DNA of 32,056 bases, taken from the NCBI GenBank assembly GCA_002791545.1, contig PFXG01000047.1:1-32056 (forward strand), written 5' to 3'. Positions 24,182 through 32,056 of this stretch are shown piece after piece. The notes beneath the pieces are model-generated. The model was not told where the DNA came from. It did not search any database and was given only the letters and a program-made list of their open reading frames with translations. The first letter of the stretch is position 1. Each line of letters begins with the position of its first letter. A program made the translations under genes and the position numbers. The stretch comes from Zetaproteobacteria bacterium CG_4_9_14_3_um_filter_49_83 (GTDB lineage Bacteria; Pseudomonadota; Zetaproteobacteria; Mariprofundales; Mariprofundaceae).

Positions 24182-25867
24182 ATGAATGTAGATGTGATTA
24201 TCGTGTTGTTCGGTGGTATCGGACTGTTCCTGCTGGGCATGCATCTGATGACCGACGGTCTGAAAATGGCAGCCGGTAAGGCGCTGCATCACGTGCTTGA
24301 ACATTCAACTAATACGCCGTTTAGAGCCATTGCATCCGGTGCCCTGATTACCTCTCTTGTTCAATCATCCAGTGCTGTGACTGTCGCAACGATCGGTTTT
24401 GTTAATGCCGGTTTACTCAAGCTCAAACAGGCCGTGCTGGTCATCTATGGCAGTAATGTTGGCACCACCATGACCGGCTGGCTGGTCGCTTTGCTGGGCT
24501 TTCATGTGGATATTCAAGCGATGGCTTTGCCAGCTATCGGGCTGGGCATGTTCATGAAGCTATTGGCCCGCAGTGAACGTCTGGCGGCTTATGGTATGGC
24601 TCTGGCGGGGTTCGGCTTACTGTTTCTGGGTATCGCATTTCTGAAATCTGCTTTTACAGGACTTGAATCGTCAGTTGATTTGCAGGCCATGGCCGGAGAT
24701 GGCGTTGTGAATGTGCTGATGTTTCTGGGCGTTGGATTTGTCATGACACTGCTGATGCAGTCTTCCAGTGCTGCAATGGCGCTGACGTTAACGGCTGCCG
24801 GAAGTGGCTGGATTCCACTTGAATCAGCTGCCGCGATGGTCATTGGTTCAAATCTTGGCACGACTTCAACCGCTGTGATTGCCGCAATCGGAGCTACATC
24901 CAGCGCCAAGCGAGTTGCTGCTTCGCATGTGTTCTTCAATCTGATAACGGGTGTTGTGGCGTTGCTGACGTTACCGGTTTGGCTATGGCTGGTGAGTCAA
25001 GCCGGTTCCATGATGCAAGGCAATGATCATGTGGCTACTGTGCTGGCGCTGTTTCATACCGTCTTTAATGTGCTGGGTGTGTTTATTATGTTGCCGATTA
25101 CCAATCGTCTGGTGGCGTATCTTGAAACATTGTTCCGTCAGGCCGAAGAAGACGAGTCGAGGCCGAGATATCTGGATTTAACGCTGGTTGATACCCCGGA
25201 ACTGGCACATAAAGCGCTGGGGCATGAGTTGCAACGCGTTGCCATGCTGGTGCGTGCTATGGCTACGGATGCGATTAACACCGAGTCCAGCCTGAGTGCG
25301 CGGCTGAAACAGGAGTTGGCTGTCGTCATCAAGCTGGTCGAGGCGATTGGCGCTTTTATCGTTCGCTTGCGGCAAGTGGCATTGCCGGAATATCTGTCAC
25401 CCTCATTTACCCATGCACTGGCCTCGGCTCGCTATATGATTGATGTGGCTGAAGCGGCTTATCAGATTGATAAAGCACAGTCCGGTGCATTGATCGAGCT
25501 GACACCGGAAATCGAGCAAGCCATCAATGAATACCGCAAGTATGCGGTTTCCGGACTGACGCTGAGTGTGGCCGAAGCAGGGGCCTGGGATGATGAGGCT
25601 CGCAAAGCTTACATCGTTAAGCTGGAAGCTTTATATATGGTTCTGAAGATGCAATTACTGCATCAGGGCACTGTCGGACATGTTCCGGTGCGCCATGTCG
25701 TTGCTATGATTGATTTACTGAAGATCACCGGTAAAATGGTGAAAGAAATGATTAAAGCAACACAAGCCTTAAGCGATTTCATCTCACTGGCTGAAATCAA
25801 ACCGCTGGGAACAGAATCGATGGATGAAGTTATTGAAGATGGAGAACACGAAAATCAACATGCCTGA
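24182..25867 (+). CDS. Na+/phosphate cotransporter with PhoU-like tail (NptA/YjbB type)
   Basis: An inner-membrane phosphate transporter of 561 residues. Two inverted Na/Pi repeats are visible, each with a QSSSA motif: LITSLVQSSSAVTVATIGF near residue 60 and MTLLMQSSSAAMALTLTAAG near 195, with paired GSNVGTTMTGW and GSNLGTTSTAV segments. After about residue 320 a helical cytoplasmic PhoU-like region follows, with little hydrophobicity. Members of this family work as phosphate importers or, like E. coli YjbB, as exporters, so the direction is not certain. The reading frame overlaps ackA, which suggests one transcription and translation unit with acetate metabolism. Confidence 0.93.
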   Translation: MNVDVIIVLFGGIGLFLLGMHLMTDGLKMAAGKALHHVLEHSTNTPFRAIASGALITSLVQSSSAVTVATIGFVNAGLLKLKQAVLVIYGSNVGTTMTGWLVALLGFHVDIQAMALPAIGLGMFMKLLARSERLAAYGMALAGFGLLFLGIAFLKSAFTGLESSVDLQAMAGDGVVNVLMFLGVGFVMTLLMQSSSAAMALTLTAAGSGWIPLESAAAMVIGSNLGTTSTAVIAAIGATSSAKRVAASHVFFNLITGVVALLTLPVWLWLVSQAGSMMQGNDHVATVLALFHTVFNVLGVFIMLPITNRLVAYLETLFRQAEEDESRPRYLDLTLVDTPELAHKALGHELQRVAMLVRAMATDAINTESSLSARLKQELAVVIKLVEAIGAFIVRLRQVALPEYLSPSFTHALASARYMIDVAEAAYQIDKAQSGALIELTPEIEQAINEYRKYAVSGLTLSVAEAGAWDDEARKAYIVKLEALYMVLKMQLLHQGTVGHVPVRHVVAMIDLLKITGKMVKEMIKATQALSDFISLAEIKPLGTESMDEVIEDGEHENQHA

Positions 25868-27080
25868 AGTTATAGCCAAGCCCATGGTCGTAGTGATCAA
25901 TACAGGCAGTTCATCGATTAAAATGGCCTTGATTGATATGCCGACTGAAAATTGTCTGGCTGTAGGTATGCTGGAGCGTATGGGTGAGCCTGAGGCTTCG
26001 ATTTCGTGGAAGTTGGGTGATCAATCACAGCAGATAAAATGTAACGCTTCTACCCATCAGGCAGCCATGCAGCAGATGTTTGATGTGCTGTTTGAGAAGG
26101 TTGATAAAAGCACCGTCAGTGCAGTAGGACATCGTGTAGTGCATGGCGGGGAGCGTTTTATTGCGCCGACTGAGCTGAATCCAACAGTGATTGCTGATAT
26201 CGAGGCGATTTCACATTTGGCGCCGTTGCATAATCCTTCCAATGTAGCGGGCATTCGTGCGGCTATGCATGAGATGCCGGGTATTGCGCATATCGCCGTG
26301 TTTGATACGGCCTTTCACCATGCCATGCCGCTGCACGCCAGCTTGTATGCTGTGCCGTATCACTGGTACAGCGAATATGGTGCTCGCCGTTACGGTTTTC
26401 ATGGAACAAGCCATCATTATGTGGCACTTCAGGCGGCAGCGATTTTAGGGCGCAGGTTTGAAGATTGCCGCTTACTCACAGCCCACCTCGGTAATGGATG
26501 CAGTGCGACGGCGATTGCCGGTGGTATGAGTGTTGATACCACCATGGGCATGACGCCGCTGGAGGGTTTGGTGATGGGGACGCGCAGTGGCGATGTCGAT
26601 CCGGGCTTACATAATTTTATCGCTAAGCAAAGCAAGTCAACGCTGGAAGAGGTCACTTCAGCGCTGAACAGGCAATCAGGGTTGCTGGGAATATCCGGTC
26701 GCAGTAACGATATGCGGGTGTTGTTGCAAGCCTCTGAAGCGGGTGATGAACAGGCTACGCTGGCGATTGAGATGTTTTGCTATCGACTGGCAAAATCACT
26801 GGCGGCGCTGACTGTAGCACTGGGTGAAGTGGATGCTATCGTCTTTACCGGCGGTATTGGAGAGCATGCCAGCGCAATCCGAGCCAAAACACTGCGGCAG
26901 CTGAAATTTATCGGGGCAACTGTTGATGATGAGAAAAATCGTCAGCATGGTCGCTTATCGCAGCATCAGATCAGTCAGTCAGCTGCTTTGCTGCCTGTGT
27001 TTGTGATTCCAACCAACGAAGAAGTTATGATTGCCCGATATGTGTGCGAAGTGATATCGACAAAGGATCAAACACCATGA
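25860..27080 (+). CDS. ackA: Acetate kinase
   Basis: This enzyme converts acetyl-phosphate and ADP to acetate and ATP, and the reverse. The family motifs are intact: VVVINTGSSSIKMAL at the N-terminus, VGHRVVHGGERF, FDTAFHHAMP, RRYGFHGTSHHYV, TAHLGNGCSATAI and FTGGIGEH. The catalytic Asp and Arg lie in the FDTAFH and HRVVHGG regions. I chose ATG 25860 (406 residues, close to the 400 of E. coli) although the best ribosome binding site, GGAGA at 25841, is 14 bases away; ATG 25824 and 25839 are in frame upstream. It overlaps the Na/Pi transporter by eight bases and pta by ATGA. Confidence 0.95.
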   Translation: MPEVIAKPMVVVINTGSSSIKMALIDMPTENCLAVGMLERMGEPEASISWKLGDQSQQIKCNASTHQAAMQQMFDVLFEKVDKSTVSAVGHRVVHGGERFIAPTELNPTVIADIEAISHLAPLHNPSNVAGIRAAMHEMPGIAHIAVFDTAFHHAMPLHASLYAVPYHWYSEYGARRYGFHGTSHHYVALQAAAILGRRFEDCRLLTAHLGNGCSATAIAGGMSVDTTMGMTPLEGLVMGTRSGDVDPGLHNFIAKQSKSTLEEVTSALNRQSGLLGISGRSNDMRVLLQASEAGDEQATLAIEMFCYRLAKSLAALTVALGEVDAIVFTGGIGEHASAIRAKTLRQLKFIGATVDDEKNRQHGRLSQHQISQSAALLPVFVIPTNEEVMIARYVCEVISTKDQTP

Positions 27081-29191
27081 GTCACGCTTTTTTTCTTACT
27101 TCCACCGGAGCCGGTGCTGGATTGACCACCGTCAGCCTCGGCATGTTACGCGCTCTGGATCGACTCGGAATACGTACGGTTTTTTATAAGCCGGTTGCTC
27201 AGTTGCATGATGGCGACCACGGGCCGGAGCGCTCAACGCAACTGGTTGAACATATGACCAACCTTCCAACACCCAAACCGATCAGTCTCAAACGGGCGAC
27301 ATCTCTGCTGGGCTCCGGGCGTGAGGATTTGCTGATGGAGGAAGTGGTCGCTCTGTTTCATCAATGCGCGCGCCACGCGGATATTGTTATTGTGGAGGGA
27401 TTAGTGGCCGATGGTCATGCCGGATACGCCACGCGATTGAATGCTGCTATCGCCCGCGCTCTGGATGCCGAGGTGATTCTGGTTGGCAAGCCAGAAGCGG
27501 AACTGGATGATTACATCGATATTGCATCGAATGCTTTTTTTGATGCCAATGGCACGAGTTTGATCGGCTTTATTCTTAATAAGGAAGGCGCACCTGCTGA
27601 AGGACATTCGCCTCTCCGATCTGAGGCTGTGCAGGATGAGAATGAAAAATCTGCAACATCGATCAGACATGCACTTCGTTCAAGTGAAAAGGGTAAAGCT
27701 TTCTACTTTGTCGGAGGTATTCCCTGGCAGGCATCGCTGGTTGCCCGGCGGATGTATGATATTGCTGAATACCTTGGTGCAAAAGTGATCTGTGAAGGTG
27801 AATTGCAAAAGCGCCGCGTTCAGCGTATTGAAGTATGTGCTCGTACTGTCGCCAATACATTGAGTGTTTATCTGCCACATACGTTGTTGATTTTCCCTGG
27901 TGATCGTGATGATGTTTTTATTGCTGCCTGTATGTCGGCGCTCAATGGGGTGCCTTTGGCCGGCATATTGCTAACCGGTGGCATGCAGCCGAATGAACGG
28001 GTGATGTACTTGTGTGCCAAGGCAATTCAAACGGGCATTCCTGTGCTGATGGTTGATGGGACCTCGTATCAAACAGCGGCACAAGTGGCACAAATGCCAA
28101 CGGAAGTCGCGGGTGATGATTATGAATTGATGGATATGGCGATGGATCATGTGGCCAATCATCTTGATGCGGACTGGTTAAAAGCACGCTGTGCGATTGA
28201 GCGTAAGCCACGTTTGTCACCCGCAGCATTTCGCTATCAGCTTATACAACAGGCCAGTCAGACTATGCGCCGCATCGTGTTGCCCGAAGGTGAAGAGCCG
28301 CGCACGATCATGGCTGCTTATCAATGCGAACAAAGGAATATTGCCCATTGTATTTTACTGGGCAACCCGGAAAAAATTCAGCAGGTCGCATTTTCTCAGG
28401 GTATTACGCTTGGTGGTGAGATCAGTATTATTGATCCGGTTTCAATTCGTCATAACTACGTTGAACCGATGGTGATCTTGCGACAGCACAAGGGTATGAC
28501 CAGAGAAATAGCCGAAGATCAATTGCAGTCGCGTATTGTGCTGGGGACGATGATGCTGGCGATGGATGATGTGGATGGGCTGGTGTCTGGTGCATTACAC
28601 AGTACGGCGAATACGGTGCGACCAGCCTTTCAGTTGATCGGAGTGAGTGATTCTGCTGAACTGGTATCGTCGATCTTTTTTATGTGTCTGCCCGGTCAGG
28701 TGGTGGTGTATGGCGATTGCGCCATTAATCCGGACCCGGATGCAGGCCAACTGGCCGATATTGCTATTCAGAGTGCGGATTCAGCCAAACGCTTTGGACT
28801 GGAGCCGAGGGTGGCGATGATCAGCTACAGTACCGGGGAATCAGGTACTGGTCGAGATGTCGACAAGGTAAGGGAAGCAACAAGGATTGTTCGTCTGCGC
28901 AGGCCCGACCTGATCGTAGACGGCCCGTTGCAATACGATGCGGCTGCCATTGTTTCGGTTGGACACAGCAAAGCACCTGAAAGTCAGGTGGCGGGTAAAG
29001 CCAACGTCTTTGTGTTTCCCGATCTGAATACCGGTAACACGACCTACAAGGCCGTTCAGCGCAGTGCGCATGTCATTAGTATCGGCCCGATGTTGCAGGG
29101 CTTGCGCAAGCCGGTGAATGATTTATCACGTGGTGCTCTGGTTGAAGATATTGTTTACACCATTGCATTAACAGCCATACAGGCGGGCTAG
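27077..29191 (+). CDS. pta: Phosphate acetyltransferase, long BioD-fused form
   Basis: Interconverts acetyl-CoA plus phosphate and acetyl-phosphate plus CoA. The 704-residue protein is the long proteobacterial type: an N-terminal BioD-like P-loop domain (STGAGAGLTTVSLGMLRALD), a middle DRTGG regulatory domain (about 215-330) and the C-terminal catalytic PTA domain from about 385 (RIVLPEGEEPRT, LVSGALHSTANTVRPAF, INPDPDAGQLADIA, GPLQYDAA, VFPDLNTGNTTYKAVQR). ATG 27077 overlaps the ackA stop and has AAGGA at 27062-27066; upstream codons to 27044 lie inside ackA. It ends 18 bases from the convergent histidine kinase with no clear terminator. Confidence 0.96.
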   Translation: MSHAFFLTSTGAGAGLTTVSLGMLRALDRLGIRTVFYKPVAQLHDGDHGPERSTQLVEHMTNLPTPKPISLKRATSLLGSGREDLLMEEVVALFHQCARHADIVIVEGLVADGHAGYATRLNAAIARALDAEVILVGKPEAELDDYIDIASNAFFDANGTSLIGFILNKEGAPAEGHSPLRSEAVQDENEKSATSIRHALRSSEKGKAFYFVGGIPWQASLVARRMYDIAEYLGAKVICEGELQKRRVQRIEVCARTVANTLSVYLPHTLLIFPGDRDDVFIAACMSALNGVPLAGILLTGGMQPNERVMYLCAKAIQTGIPVLMVDGTSYQTAAQVAQMPTEVAGDDYELMDMAMDHVANHLDADWLKARCAIERKPRLSPAAFRYQLIQQASQTMRRIVLPEGEEPRTIMAAYQCEQRNIAHCILLGNPEKIQQVAFSQGITLGGEISIIDPVSIRHNYVEPMVILRQHKGMTREIAEDQLQSRIVLGTMMLAMDDVDGLVSGALHSTANTVRPAFQLIGVSDSAELVSSIFFMCLPGQVVVYGDCAINPDPDAGQLADIAIQSADSAKRFGLEPRVAMISYSTGESGTGRDVDKVREATRIVRLRRPDLIVDGPLQYDAAAIVSVGHSKAPESQVAGKANVFVFPDLNTGNTTYKAVQRSAHVISIGPMLQGLRKPVNDLSRGALVEDIVYTIALTAIQAG

Positions 29192-29209
29192 GCGTTTGCC
29201 CTTGTCTGT

Positions 29210-31786
29210 TTAAGATTTTAGAAGGCCACTGATGACTCCGGTAATTTCACCAACGCGGAAGGGCTTACCGATGAGTTTGAAGTTCTCAAGACCCTGTAGC
29301 TCCTTTAACATTTCTTTGGGGCTATAACCGGTATAGAACACAACAGGTATATCCGGCCTGATTCTGCGAATGTGCTCGGCTGCGCTCGGGCCGCTTAATA
29401 TTGGCATGACCATGTCAAACAAGAGCAGGTCATAAGCTTGCGTGTCGGCTTTAAATAATTCGATAGCTTCGTTTCCATTTTTCGCTTCGACGGTTTTGTA
29501 GCCGATATTCTGTAGCATTCTGGAAGTCATTTTCAGTACTTCCGGCTCATCGTCAGCGATGAGGATTAATTCACCAGAGCCAGCAATAATAGGTTGCCCA
29601 TCGATGGGTAAGTTGGTTTGCTCCTGGGTAGAGGTGACTCTCGGGAAATAGATATGGAATGAGGTGCCTTTTCCCTCGAAGCTTTCTACTTCCATGCAAC
29701 CATGGTGTGACTGAACCACCGCCTGAATTACGGCCAACCCTAAACCCGTACCCTTACCAACCTCCTTGGTTGTATAAAAGGGCTCAAATATCTTATCCAG
29801 CTTGTCGGCAGGAATGCCGGTGCCATTATCGGAAATAGTCAATTTCACAAATTCGTTGGCTTTGAACTCCTTATGAAGCTCCCTGAAACGAACAGAGGCA
29901 TGACCACAATCAAGTATGATCCGGATACATGGCGATTGTCGATGTGCCGATGAGTCTCTGGCATTGTTGAGCAGGTTAATCACAATCTGGTGTAGTTGGG
30001 TTTTATCTGCATTGATAATCAAATCAGCCTGTGTTTTGGTATACATTAACTCGACGTTTGCAGGCAAAGCAGAGCGGGACAACTTAAGGCTATCGTCAAT
30101 CCAGCTGGCAAGGTCAACATGGTGGTATTTTTGCAGGCCTTTGTCTTTATGGGCAAGTGTCAGAAGTTGATTGATCATATCCGATGCCTTAAAACATATC
30201 TCGTCTGCCGTTTGTAGAATGTTATGGATTTCACTACCCTGTTTGGTTAAATCTTTTGCCAGAAACACATTCCCATAGATACCTGTCAGCATATTATTGA
30301 ATTCGTGAGCAATGCCGCTGACCAATGTACCGACAGCCTCCATTTTCTGTGAATGCCGGAGCTTGAGTTCGATCTCTTTCTTTTCGCTGATGTCTGTAAA
30401 TACAGCAACATAATTGACGACTTCATTCTGCCCGTTTCTGATGGCTGTAATGGTTAGTCTTTCGGTAAATTCATGGCCATCTTTGTGCTTGTTAATGACC
30501 TCACCACTCCAGCGACCTTCATTAATCAGTGCAGCCCACATTTTTTCATAAAAATGGATGTCGTGTTTTCCTGACGATAAAATGCTTGTCTTTTTTCCTA
30601 TGACATCAGCTTCGTTATAGCCGGTGACTTCGGTAAATGCCTTGTTAACACTCAGTATTTCGCCCATCGGGTTTGTGATCGTAATAGCTTCATGTGTTTC
30701 AAAAGCGGTGGCCGTTAAACGCAGATGTTCTTCCATCTGTTTGCGTTCGCTGATGTCCTGATAGGTACAGAGAAGACCTTTGACGACGCCGGATTTGTTG
30801 AGAATGGGCACTTTGTTCATTTCGATACAAAGCTCGTCGCCGGAAGCAGTATGTAATGTCTTTTCAATGCGCAGGTGTTTTTCTGCACGATTTATGACCG
30901 CCTGTTCAATATGGTGACAATCATCGGTGTACTCATCCCATTTCAGAGTACTGCTTTTCTTGCCGCTAAGCTTGGTTATGCTGGTAATGCCTGCATCTTG
31001 CAGAAAACTTTCATTCGCGCCCAGATAAGACAAATCACTATCCTTCCAATATACCCGCTCCGGAATGTTTTCCAAAAGCAAATGGAAAAGTTCTTTTTGG
31101 CGTCTGGCTTTTTTTGTTTCTGTTCTGGCTTTTTGTTTGGCAAGCGTCATCGATGTGATTGTTTTGTCCAGTAATCTGACCATGTTGAATATGAACAGCA
31201 GAAACAGCACAGCCACAATCATTTCAGTTGTTGATATCTTGGCGTTATTGATGAAAAGCAGTGTGGTGACAGGCGTTAAGGCAAGTATTACAAATGTCAT
31301 GGCATATCGGATGCCATTGAGCATGGAGATGCTTCCAAAGCAGACGCCACCAAGTATGAGGGTTAAAAACAGCTGATGTTGCCATTGATCAAATGGTACA
31401 AACAATATGCCAGCCCAACCCCAGAGCAGGCCATATGCGATGACATTGATGTAGAAAAATTGCTCATAACGTTGTGCCTGTTTGTAGCTTGCATCAAAAC
31501 GTTTTTTATATTGTGTGGCAAGCCAAAAGCGAATGGTTGTAACTAAAACAATGCTGCTAAACCAACTCCATATCAGGGCCGAGCTGTGAGCGTGGGGGTG
31601 GAATATCAACAGATAGGAAGCAATAGTCAGGCCGATCATTTCAGTGCGCAGTAGATTTTTATGCTGCTGGCGAGTTTTCATGATGAAGTATTTTTCGGAG
31701 ATTTCCGACTTTGCAGGCATGACAGGAATTTCGTCATGGAAAAGTGATGCGATAATATTTTTATTGTGTGAAAACATTTTGATCAT
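29210..31786 (-). CDS. Membrane-bound hybrid histidine kinase with two PAS domains
   Basis: An 858-residue sensor kinase. About six hydrophobic helices (residues 48-210) form the N-terminal membrane part, without a large periplasmic loop. A short coiled-coil follows, then PAS 1 (about 232-350) and PAS 2 (about 355-475, TITNPMGEILSVNKAFTEVTGYN), each ended by a DISE-type PAC motif. The dimerisation domain has phospho-acceptor His494 in GIAHEFNN. The ATPase domain (about 600-715) has NLLNNARDSS, DNGTGIPADK, and GKGTGLGLAV. The C-terminal receiver domain has Asp791 in LLLFDMVMP and a conserved GKPF lysine. The signal and target are unknown; no response-regulator gene is adjacent. TATAAT lies eight bases before ATG 31786, so the mRNA may lack a leader. 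Confidence 0.93.
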   Translation of the reverse strand: MIKMFSHNKNIIASLFHDEIPVMPAKSEISEKYFIMKTRQQHKNLLRTEMIGLTIASYLLIFHPHAHSSALIWSWFSSIVLVTTIRFWLATQYKKRFDASYKQAQRYEQFFYINVIAYGLLWGWAGILFVPFDQWQHQLFLTLILGGVCFGSISMLNGIRYAMTFVILALTPVTTLLFINNAKISTTEMIVAVLFLLFIFNMVRLLDKTITSMTLAKQKARTETKKARRQKELFHLLLENIPERVYWKDSDLSYLGANESFLQDAGITSITKLSGKKSSTLKWDEYTDDCHHIEQAVINRAEKHLRIEKTLHTASGDELCIEMNKVPILNKSGVVKGLLCTYQDISERKQMEEHLRLTATAFETHEAITITNPMGEILSVNKAFTEVTGYNEADVIGKKTSILSSGKHDIHFYEKMWAALINEGRWSGEVINKHKDGHEFTERLTITAIRNGQNEVVNYVAVFTDISEKKEIELKLRHSQKMEAVGTLVSGIAHEFNNMLTGIYGNVFLAKDLTKQGSEIHNILQTADEICFKASDMINQLLTLAHKDKGLQKYHHVDLASWIDDSLKLSRSALPANVELMYTKTQADLIINADKTQLHQIVINLLNNARDSSAHRQSPCIRIILDCGHASVRFRELHKEFKANEFVKLTISDNGTGIPADKLDKIFEPFYTTKEVGKGTGLGLAVIQAVVQSHHGCMEVESFEGKGTSFHIYFPRVTSTQEQTNLPIDGQPIIAGSGELILIADDEPEVLKMTSRMLQNIGYKTVEAKNGNEAIELFKADTQAYDLLLFDMVMPILSGPSAAEHIRRIRPDIPVVFYTGYSPKEMLKELQGLENFKLIGKPFRVGEITGVISGLLKS

Positions 31787-31793
31787 GGGAAAA

Positions 31794-31799
31794 TTATAC
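31794..31799 (-). promoter_or_regulatory. Perfect -10 box close to the histidine kinase start
   Basis: TATAAT on the minus strand, ending eight bases before the start codon at 31786. No fair -35 hexamer is found 16-18 bases upstream. If used, transcription would begin at or next to the ATG, or nine bases before the in-frame ATG at 31777. Confidence 0.4.
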
Positions 31800-31871
31800 G
31801 CCTTAAAAAGTCATGCTTATGACATGGTGGTCCGCTGCTCAATAACTAACCCGGAATATTCATGAATCGTT

Positions 31872-31961
31872 GTGATGATTGATGCGGGGCAAGCCCCTTA
31901 CCCTTCCAGCATCACCTATGACAACCTGAACCGCCTGACCAATAACGGCCAGTATAGTTAA
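31872..31961 (+). pseudogene. Fragment of an RHS/YD-repeat protein gene
   Basis: A short plus-strand frame ends at the TAA of 31959-31961 and encodes ITYDNLNRLTNNGQYS at its end. YDNLNRLT followed by NGQY is the typical YD-repeat signature of RHS-type proteins. Only about 30 codons are open, an upstream in-frame stop precedes it, and no ribosome binding site is seen, so it is a remnant rather than a gene. It also contains the small hairpin GGGGC-aa-GCCCC. The 21-bp repeat begins one base after its stop codon. The parental RHS gene is not in the window. Confidence 0.6.
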
Positions 31962-31962
31962 G

Positions 31963-31983
31963 ACCTGAAGTTTCACCGTTTTT
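31963..31983 (+). repeat. Right copy of 21-bp inverted repeat
   Basis: Exact reverse complement of 104-124, containing CCTGAAGTTTCACCGT. It starts just after the stop codon of the RHS remnant. Looser similarity to the left copy continues to its right (CTCAAG...CATG and AAATTTTTCGC on the plus strand). Confidence 0.7.
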
Positions 31984-31985
31984 GA

Positions 31986-32004
31986 GTTGCTTCACTCAAG
32001 CAAC
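31986..32004. repeat. Hairpin next to the right repeat
   Basis: GTTGCTT-cactc-AAGCAAC, a perfect 7-bp stem with a five-base loop, three bases after the 21-bp repeat. The left repeat copy lacks this stem in its corresponding part. It has no T-run after it. From 32005 to the end no complete gene is visible; a frame from ATG 32006 is open to the window edge but has no ribosome binding site. Confidence 0.5.
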
Positions 32005-32056
32005 CATGCGTAGCAAGAGATCCACGGGCAAATTTTTCGCGGGTTTGCCGAGATTG

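Noticed and set aside
1-32056. CRISPR arrays, tRNA genes, transposase genes, toxin-antitoxin pairs, prophage genes
   Set aside because: No regularly spaced direct repeats, no tRNA-like cloverleaf sequences in the gaps, and no such proteins among the reading frames.

Overview
The window is a dense, almost entirely chromosomal housekeeping region. About 24 protein genes and one structural RNA fill nearly all of the 32 kb, with short gaps, many 4-20 base overlaps and few mobile-element traces. The gene set (omega subunit, a bifunctional Rel/SpoT, RpoD with a long non-conserved region, rpsU-yqeY-dnaG-rpoD, murJ, lepB with a signal-anchored membrane protease) points to a Gram-negative proteobacterium. 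The L28 protein is the short zinc-ribbon type seen in Deltaproteobacteria rather than the longer E. coli type, so a deep-branching proteobacterium (for example Zetaproteobacteria) is my tentative guess. The sequence alone does not settle the taxonomy.

Layout. 1-409: non-coding, AT-rich, carrying one copy of a repeat. 410-2753 (+): an amino-acid:cation symporter, a YfhL-type ferredoxin and guanylate kinase, tightly packed. 2764-5743 (+): a good sigma-70 promoter, then rpoZ, spoT and ridA. 5762-6488 (-): rpmB ending in a strong terminator, preceded by the RNase P RNA gene. 6568-8484 (+): a Slt-type lytic transglycosylase. 8522-9157 (-): signal peptidase I. 9369-10348 (+): two small exported proteins of unknown function and a terminator. 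10363-12746 (-): murJ followed by a DEDDy exonuclease. 12882-17424 (+): rpsU, terminator, yqeY, dnaG, rpoD (the macromolecular synthesis operon with yqeY inserted). 17488-19028 (+): an NDUFA9-like SDR and plsY. 19123-24086 (+): a LysM protein, dprA, topA and rimI. 24182-29191 (+): a Na/Pi cotransporter with a PhoU-like tail overlapping ackA, which in turn overlaps pta. 29210-31786 (-): a large membrane hybrid histidine kinase. 31787-32056: a YD/RHS-repeat remnant, the second inverted copy of the repeat near the left end, and a hairpin.

How the genes fit together. Nucleotide metabolism and stringent response (gmk, rpoZ, spoT) are co-located. Replication and transcription initiation (dnaG, rpoD) are translationally coupled by an ATGA overlap. 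Envelope functions (slt, lepB, murJ, plsY, LysM protein) are scattered between them. Phosphate entry and acetyl-phosphate metabolism (Na/Pi transporter, ackA, pta) form one overlapping unit.

I do not see a clearly new biological system. The points most worth a second look are the inverted repeat pair near the two ends with the RHS scar beside one copy, the orphan pair of exported proteins, the phosphate-acetate operon, a Gln replacing the usual His in the synthetase motif of SpoT, and a shared 13-base motif in front of two exported cell-wall genes.
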